Origin: JAQTTT01 sp964565435
GTDB taxonomy: Archaea > Nanobdellota > Nanobdellia > Tiddalikarchaeales > Tiddalikarchaeaceae
Assembly (NCBI GenBank): GCA_964565435.1
Contig: CAZMEY010000034.1
Span: 1 to 8,001 of the forward strand
Length of the DNA: 8,001 bases
Reading direction: 5' to 3'
Shown: positions 6,352 to 8,001 of the stretch, one piece after another
Numbering within the stretch: position 1 is the stretch's first letter
How the letters are laid out: each line of letters opens with the position of its first letter
Notes under the pieces: model-generated
Told to the model about the DNA's origin: nothing
The model's input: the letters and a program-made list of their open reading frames with translations, nothing else
The model's database searches: none
Translations under genes and position numbers: made by a program

Positions 6352-7327
6352 GAAGAAAGCTCACTATTAGGAAATAAATCATTATTGAAGTAACATCAGA
6401 GATTATTGTTGCAAAGGGCCCGCTTCCTTCAGCAGGGTCATTCTTTGTCTTGCTGATAATAAAAGTTATAATAAACGATGAGGCGCTGCTGACAATTAAG
6501 GTTATTCCCATTGCCAAAGAGATTGCTATTGCGCTGAATATCTCTCCCCAAAGTGCGCTGATTATTGCAAAAACAAGAACACCTATTATTAACCCAATAA
6601 CTGCTCCAATGCCCATGACTTTTAAGAAATATTTTTTATAATCAATATCTTGAGAAAGCGCCAAATCACGTATCAGTAATGTTTGATGTTGGCTACCAAT
6701 AGCTCCACTCATATAAACAATTGCAGGAATAAAAAAAGCTATAATTAAATGCTCTGAAAGAACTTCCTCAAAAATATTAATAAATCCTGCGGAAAAAGTA
6801 ATTCCAATCAATCCAACTATTAACCATGGAAGCCTATGCTTGATAGACTCAAAAAAAGGTATTTCAACAGCGCTTCTGTATTCAAACACTTCGGAATGAA
6901 CTCCTGATAAGCTTGCAAAATTCCTAGAAAAGTCATTTTTAACAATAGTCATAATCTTATCATTTGAAACAACTCCCAAGAATTCGCCATTCTTTATTAC
7001 AGGAATTGCTTTAATGTTTTTCTTGATAACCAAATCAACAACCTTATCTTCAAGAGTGTCAGGGCAAACATAGGAAAAATTTTGGGTCATTAAATCATTC
7101 ATTAATTGCTTGTCTTTGGCAAAAAGAAGCCTCTTTATTGGCACAATGCCCAAAAGCTTTGAATTGTCAACAATATAGATATAATTGACTGATTCATAAT
7201 CATTGCCTTTTTTCCTTATTTTTTCAATGACTTTCTTTGCAGGCTCATCAATTTGCGCAAGAGGCACTTTAGAAGTCATCTTCCTTCCAGCAGTATTAGG
7301 GGAATACATTTTGCTGTCAATTTCCAT
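6341..7327 (-). CDS. MgtE-type Mg2+ channel/transporter lacking the N domain
   Basis: The protein has 328 residues against about 450 for typical MgtE. It starts at once with the tAGxxMT element (N-T-A-G-R-K-M-T, 11-18) that precedes the CBS pair (about 19-130; N-Y-I-Y-I-V-D-N-S-K-L-L-G-I-V-P and A-I-P-V-I-K-N-G-E-F-L-G-V-V), then the connecting plug helix, then about five membrane helices (about 168-188, 194-211, 236-260, 264-292, 303-328). The last contains D-P-A-E-G-S-G-P-F-A-T-I-I-S-D, the MgtE signature; Asp311 probably matches the pore Asp essential in Thermus MgtE. The superhelical N domain (about 130 residues) is absent, and no frame for it lies upstream. The GGNxGxQ motif reads S-G-A-I-G-S-Q. 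MgtE normally imports Mg2+ as a dimer, closing when CBS domains bind Mg2+. The ATG at 7327 fits a leaderless mRNA; the ATG at 7309 is an alternative. Confidence 0.92.
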   Translation of the reverse strand: MEIDSKMYSPNTAGRKMTSKVPLAQIDEPAKKVIEKIRKKGNDYESVNYIYIVDNSKLLGIVPIKRLLFAKDKQLMNDLMTQNFSYVCPDTLEDKVVDLVIKKNIKAIPVIKNGEFLGVVSNDKIMTIVKNDFSRNFASLSGVHSEVFEYRSAVEIPFFESIKHRLPWLIVGLIGITFSAGFINIFEEVLSEHLIIAFFIPAIVYMSGAIGSQHQTLLIRDLALSQDIDYKKYFLKVMGIGAVIGLIIGVLVFAIISALWGEIFSAIAISLAMGITLIVSSASSFIITFIISKTKNDPAEGSGPFATIISDVTSIMIYFLIVSFLLNI

Positions 7328-7350
7328 TAAAATAAATAAATGCTGATTGC

Positions 7351-7360
7351 TTTAAAATAT
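7351..7360 (-). promoter_or_regulatory. TATA box of the mgtE-like gene
   Basis: On the minus strand ATATTTTAAA is centred about 28 bp before the ATG at 7327. The expected transcription start falls at or beside the start codon, so the mRNA is probably leaderless. No Mg2+ riboswitch or leader peptide can fit in so short a leader. Confidence 0.55.
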
Positions 7361-7376
7361 TGCCAAAATCGCAACC

Positions 7377-7385
7377 ATTTAAAAT
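7377..7385 (+). promoter_or_regulatory. TATA box of the tRNA-Thr gene
   Basis: ATTTAAAAT is centred 29 bp before the mature 5' end of the tRNA, the standard archaeal spacing if the primary transcript carries a leader of two or three bases trimmed by RNase P. Confidence 0.6.
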
Positions 7386-7409
7386 GATAAAAAATCTTAG
7401 AATGATTAT

Positions 7410-7481
7410 GCTCCAGTAGCTCAATGGTAGAGCGCTGCTTTCGTAAAGCAGAGGTTAAGAGTTCAATTCTCTTCTGGAGCT
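7410..7481 (+). tRNA. tRNA-Thr, anticodon CGT
   Basis: A complete cloverleaf of 72 nt folds without gaps. The acceptor GCTCCAG pairs perfectly with CTGGAGC; the D arm is GCTC/GAGC with a 7-nt loop holding GG; the anticodon arm is CTGCT/AGCAG with loop TTCGTAA; the variable loop is 5 nt; the T arm is AAGAG/CTCTT with loop TTCAATT. The anticodon (7442-7444) is CGT, which reads the threonine codon ACG. The discriminator at 7481 is T, as known for archaeal tRNA-Thr. CCA is not encoded and there is no intron. ACG is a rare codon in this AT-rich context, so this is a minor isoacceptor. Confidence 0.97.
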
Positions 7482-7484
7482 TAA

Positions 7485-7490
7485 TTTTTT
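7485..7490 (+). terminator. oligo-T terminator after tRNA-Thr
   Basis: Six T residues begin four bases after the tRNA discriminator. A T run alone is enough to stop archaeal RNA polymerase. The run forms the left half of TTTTTTAAAAAA, so it may work on both strands. A longer T10 run at 7521-7530 could act as a back-up. Confidence 0.5.
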
Positions 7491-7502
7491 AAAAAATATT
7501 AT

Positions 7503-7510
7503 AAAAAAAA
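7503..7510 (-). terminator. oligo-T terminator of the basic peptide gene
   Basis: Eight A residues on the plus strand read as T8 on the minus strand, 32 bp after the stop of the basic peptide gene. It is preceded by no strong hairpin, which archaeal termination does not need. Confidence 0.4.
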
Positions 7511-7542
7511 TATTAATGCGTTTTTTTTTTAATGGCAAATTA

Positions 7543-7605
7543 TCAGCATTTTTTGCCTTTTTTTGGGGCAGCCTTCTTTGCAGGAGCCTTTTTTTTTACA
7601 GCCAT
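7543..7605 (-). CDS. 20-residue lysine/alanine/proline-rich basic peptide
   Basis: This short gene encodes 20 residues: M-A-V, three lysines, then A-P-A-K-K-A-A-P-K-K-G-K-K and a final Cys before TGA. It has nine lysines and no acidic residue, so the peptide is very basic and presumably disordered. It resembles the Lys-Ala-Pro tails of histone H1-like DNA-binding proteins, suggesting DNA, RNA or ribosome binding, but I do not recognise a named family. Evidence that it is real: a perfect GAGGTGAT Shine-Dalgarno four bases before the ATG, a TATA box at 7643-7650 at correct distance, and a downstream T8. The frame is open back to an ATG at 7653 (36 residues), but the SD selects the short form. 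It could be an attenuated relic of a longer protein. Confidence 0.65.
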   Translation of the reverse strand: MAVKKKAPAKKAAPKKGKKC

Positions 7606-7609
7606 GAGC

Positions 7610-7617
7610 ATCACCTC
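7610..7617 (-). promoter_or_regulatory. strong Shine-Dalgarno GAGGTGAT
   Basis: GAGGTGAT is fully complementary to the 3' end of 16S rRNA (ATCACCTC) and lies four bases before the ATG at 7605. It is the only full-length Shine-Dalgarno match I found in the window; other lead genes appear leaderless. It decides the start of the basic peptide gene. Confidence 0.75.
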
Positions 7618-7628
7618 TGATTCAATAA

Positions 7629-7640
7629 ATAAGCGCTTAT
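7629..7640. promoter_or_regulatory. 12-bp palindrome, candidate operator
   Basis: ATAAGCGCTTAT is a perfect 12-bp inverted repeat with a GC core in AT-rich surroundings. It sits between the TATA box (7643-7650) and the expected transcription start (near 7620) of the basic peptide gene, where a bound repressor would block the polymerase. It is also upstream of the divergent GIY-YIG promoter. No cognate regulator can be named. Confidence 0.45.
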
Positions 7641-7642
7641 CG

Positions 7643-7650
7643 AATATAAA
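7643..7650 (-). promoter_or_regulatory. TATA box of the basic peptide gene
   Basis: On the minus strand TTTATATT is centred about 41 bp before the ATG at 7605, placing the transcription start near 7620. That leaves a leader of about 15 nt, just enough to hold the Shine-Dalgarno sequence. Confidence 0.5.
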
Positions 7651-7654
7651 CATT

Positions 7655-7664
7655 TTTAATAAAA
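7655..7664 (+). promoter_or_regulatory. TATA box of the GIY-YIG gene
   Basis: TTTAATAAAA is centred about 28 bp before the ATG at 7688, predicting a leaderless mRNA and supporting that start codon over upstream ones. Confidence 0.5.
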
Positions 7665-7687
7665 TGGGAAAATTATTATTTTTTAGT

Positions 7688-7945
7688 ATGGCTGAATGGT
7701 TTGTCTATATTCTTGAATGCCTTGATGGCTCATATTATACTGGAGTGAGCAATGATGTAGAAAAAAGAATGATTGCGCATCAGAAAGGATTGGGTAGCAA
7801 GTATGTGAAGAAGAAAGGCTTCAAAAGATTAATTTTGTGCAAAAAATGTATTGACAAATCGGACGCCTGCAGGAAGGAATATCTTATCAAGCAATTGCCT
7901 AAGTTTCAGAAACTGGAATGGTTCAGAAAAAGCCTAAATGAATGA
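7688..7945 (+). CDS. GIY-YIG nuclease domain protein, UPF0213/YhbQ-like
   Basis: The protein has 85 residues, the normal size for the single-domain UPF0213 (YhbQ) group. The GIY-YIG core is W-F-V-Y-I-L at 4-9 and Y-Y-T-G at 16-19 after D-G-S; the catalytic Arg is Arg27 in N-D-V-E-K-R with His31 following; the metal-binding Glu is Glu64 in K-E-Y-L-I-K-Q-L. All active-site residues are therefore present. Family members cut or nick DNA and may act in repair, but the cellular role is uncertain. The frame is open further upstream, to 7532, yet that part is antisense to the basic peptide gene and has a biased Phe/Ala composition, so the ATG at 7688 is chosen; the TATA box agrees, and an ATG at 7664 is unlikely. 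The family is common in bacteria and scattered in small archaea. Confidence 0.9.
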   Translation: MAEWFVYILECLDGSYYTGVSNDVEKRMIAHQKGLGSKYVKKKGFKRLILCKKCIDKSDACRKEYLIKQLPKFQKLEWFRKSLNE

Positions 7946-7953
7946 CAGCATAA

Positions 7954-7961
7954 TTTATAAA
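7954..7961 (+). promoter_or_regulatory. TATA box before the right-edge gene
   Basis: TTTATAAA is centred about 30 bp before the ATG at 7988. It is a near-ideal archaeal TATA box and the main support for a gene starting at the edge. Confidence 0.5.
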
Positions 7962-7987
7962 AAGATAAATCAAGTATTCTATTGATT

Positions 7988-8001
7988 ATGGCAATAATGC
8001 T
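7988..8001 (+). CDS. possible start of a gene cut by the right edge
   Basis: Only ATG GCA ATA ATG CT is visible (M-A-I-M-L). The call rests on the TATA box 30 bp upstream at the spacing seen before other genes here, and on the ATG-GC context. No product can be suggested. Confidence 0.35.

Noticed and set aside
6450..6641. Plus-strand open frame of 63 codons
   Set aside because: It is the reverse of MgtE membrane helices, and hydrophobic helices often give open antisense frames.
7482..7531. A/T homopolymer runs as an attachment site or integration scar next to the tRNA
   Set aside because: No duplicated tRNA 3' end, integrase or foreign gene block is visible; T and A runs are explained as terminators in AT-rich DNA.
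7606..7653. 16-residue extension of the basic peptide to ATG 7653
   Set aside because: The frame is open, but that ATG lies at the TATA box and the GAGGTGAT directs ribosomes to ATG 7605.
7532..7687. N-terminal extension of the GIY-YIG gene giving a hydrophobic leader
   Set aside because: The Phe/Ala-rich stretch is the antisense of a lysine-rich peptide gene with its own SD; UPF0213 proteins start at the W-F-V-Y-I strand, matching ATG 7688.
1..8001. CRISPR array, defence island, prophage or transposon
   Set aside because: No spaced repeats, inverted terminal repeats, transposase, nuclease-helicase pair or phage protein was found; the single GIY-YIG protein is of the UPF0213 type, not a homing or restriction enzyme with extra domains.

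Overview
The window looks like a compact chromosomal segment of an AT-rich archaeon, most likely a small-genome DPANN-type lineage (Woesearchaeota/Pacearchaeota-like; this lineage call is an inference from style). The reasons are: TATA-box promoters about 26-33 bp upstream of start codons with little or no 5' leader; an archaeal-type NMN adenylyltransferase; a membrane-anchored winged-helix protein of a kind typical of archaea; a tRNA-Thr without encoded CCA and with a U discriminator; GTG starts; and genes that touch or overlap. No insertion sequence, CRISPR array, integrase or phage gene was seen. There is no gap of 300 bp or more without a gene.

Layout. Positions 1-1648 carry a minus-strand cluster: a tail-anchored protein with a disordered linker (1187-1648), a two-helix membrane protein with a bacterial-type PH domain (759-1190, sharing an ATGA overlap), and the N-terminal 233 residues of an unrecognised helical protein running off the left edge (1-701). 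Divergent from it, 1677-3847 holds argS and nadM, coupled by a GTGA overlap. A convergent minus-strand gene for a membrane-bound winged-helix regulator (3831-4370) overlaps the end of nadM by 17 bp. It is divergent from a two-gene operon of NAD(P)-dependent sugar-epimerase/reductase-like SDR proteins (4409-5371 and 5368-6351, ATGA overlap). That operon runs 11 bp into a convergent minus-strand MgtE-type Mg2+ channel lacking the usual N domain (6341-7327). Then come tRNA-Thr(CGT) (7410-7481), a minus-strand gene for a 20-residue lysine-rich peptide with the best Shine-Dalgarno sequence in the window (7543-7605), a UPF0213-type GIY-YIG nuclease domain protein (7688-7945), and the first five codons of a probable further gene at the right edge.

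How the genes work together. argS (Arg-tRNA formation) and nadM (NAD+ synthesis) are housekeeping genes joined by translational coupling rather than pathway. The two SDR proteins probably modify the same sugar- or lipid-linked substrate, and the divergent membrane-bound regulator is the natural candidate to control them, itself, or both. The tail-anchored and PH-domain pair probably act together at the membrane. No known defence or mobile system is visible. The most interesting signals are an exactly centred palindromic TATA box between two divergent genes, the tiny basic peptide gene with a palindromic candidate operator, and an ArgRS whose motifs resemble the Bacteroidota form.
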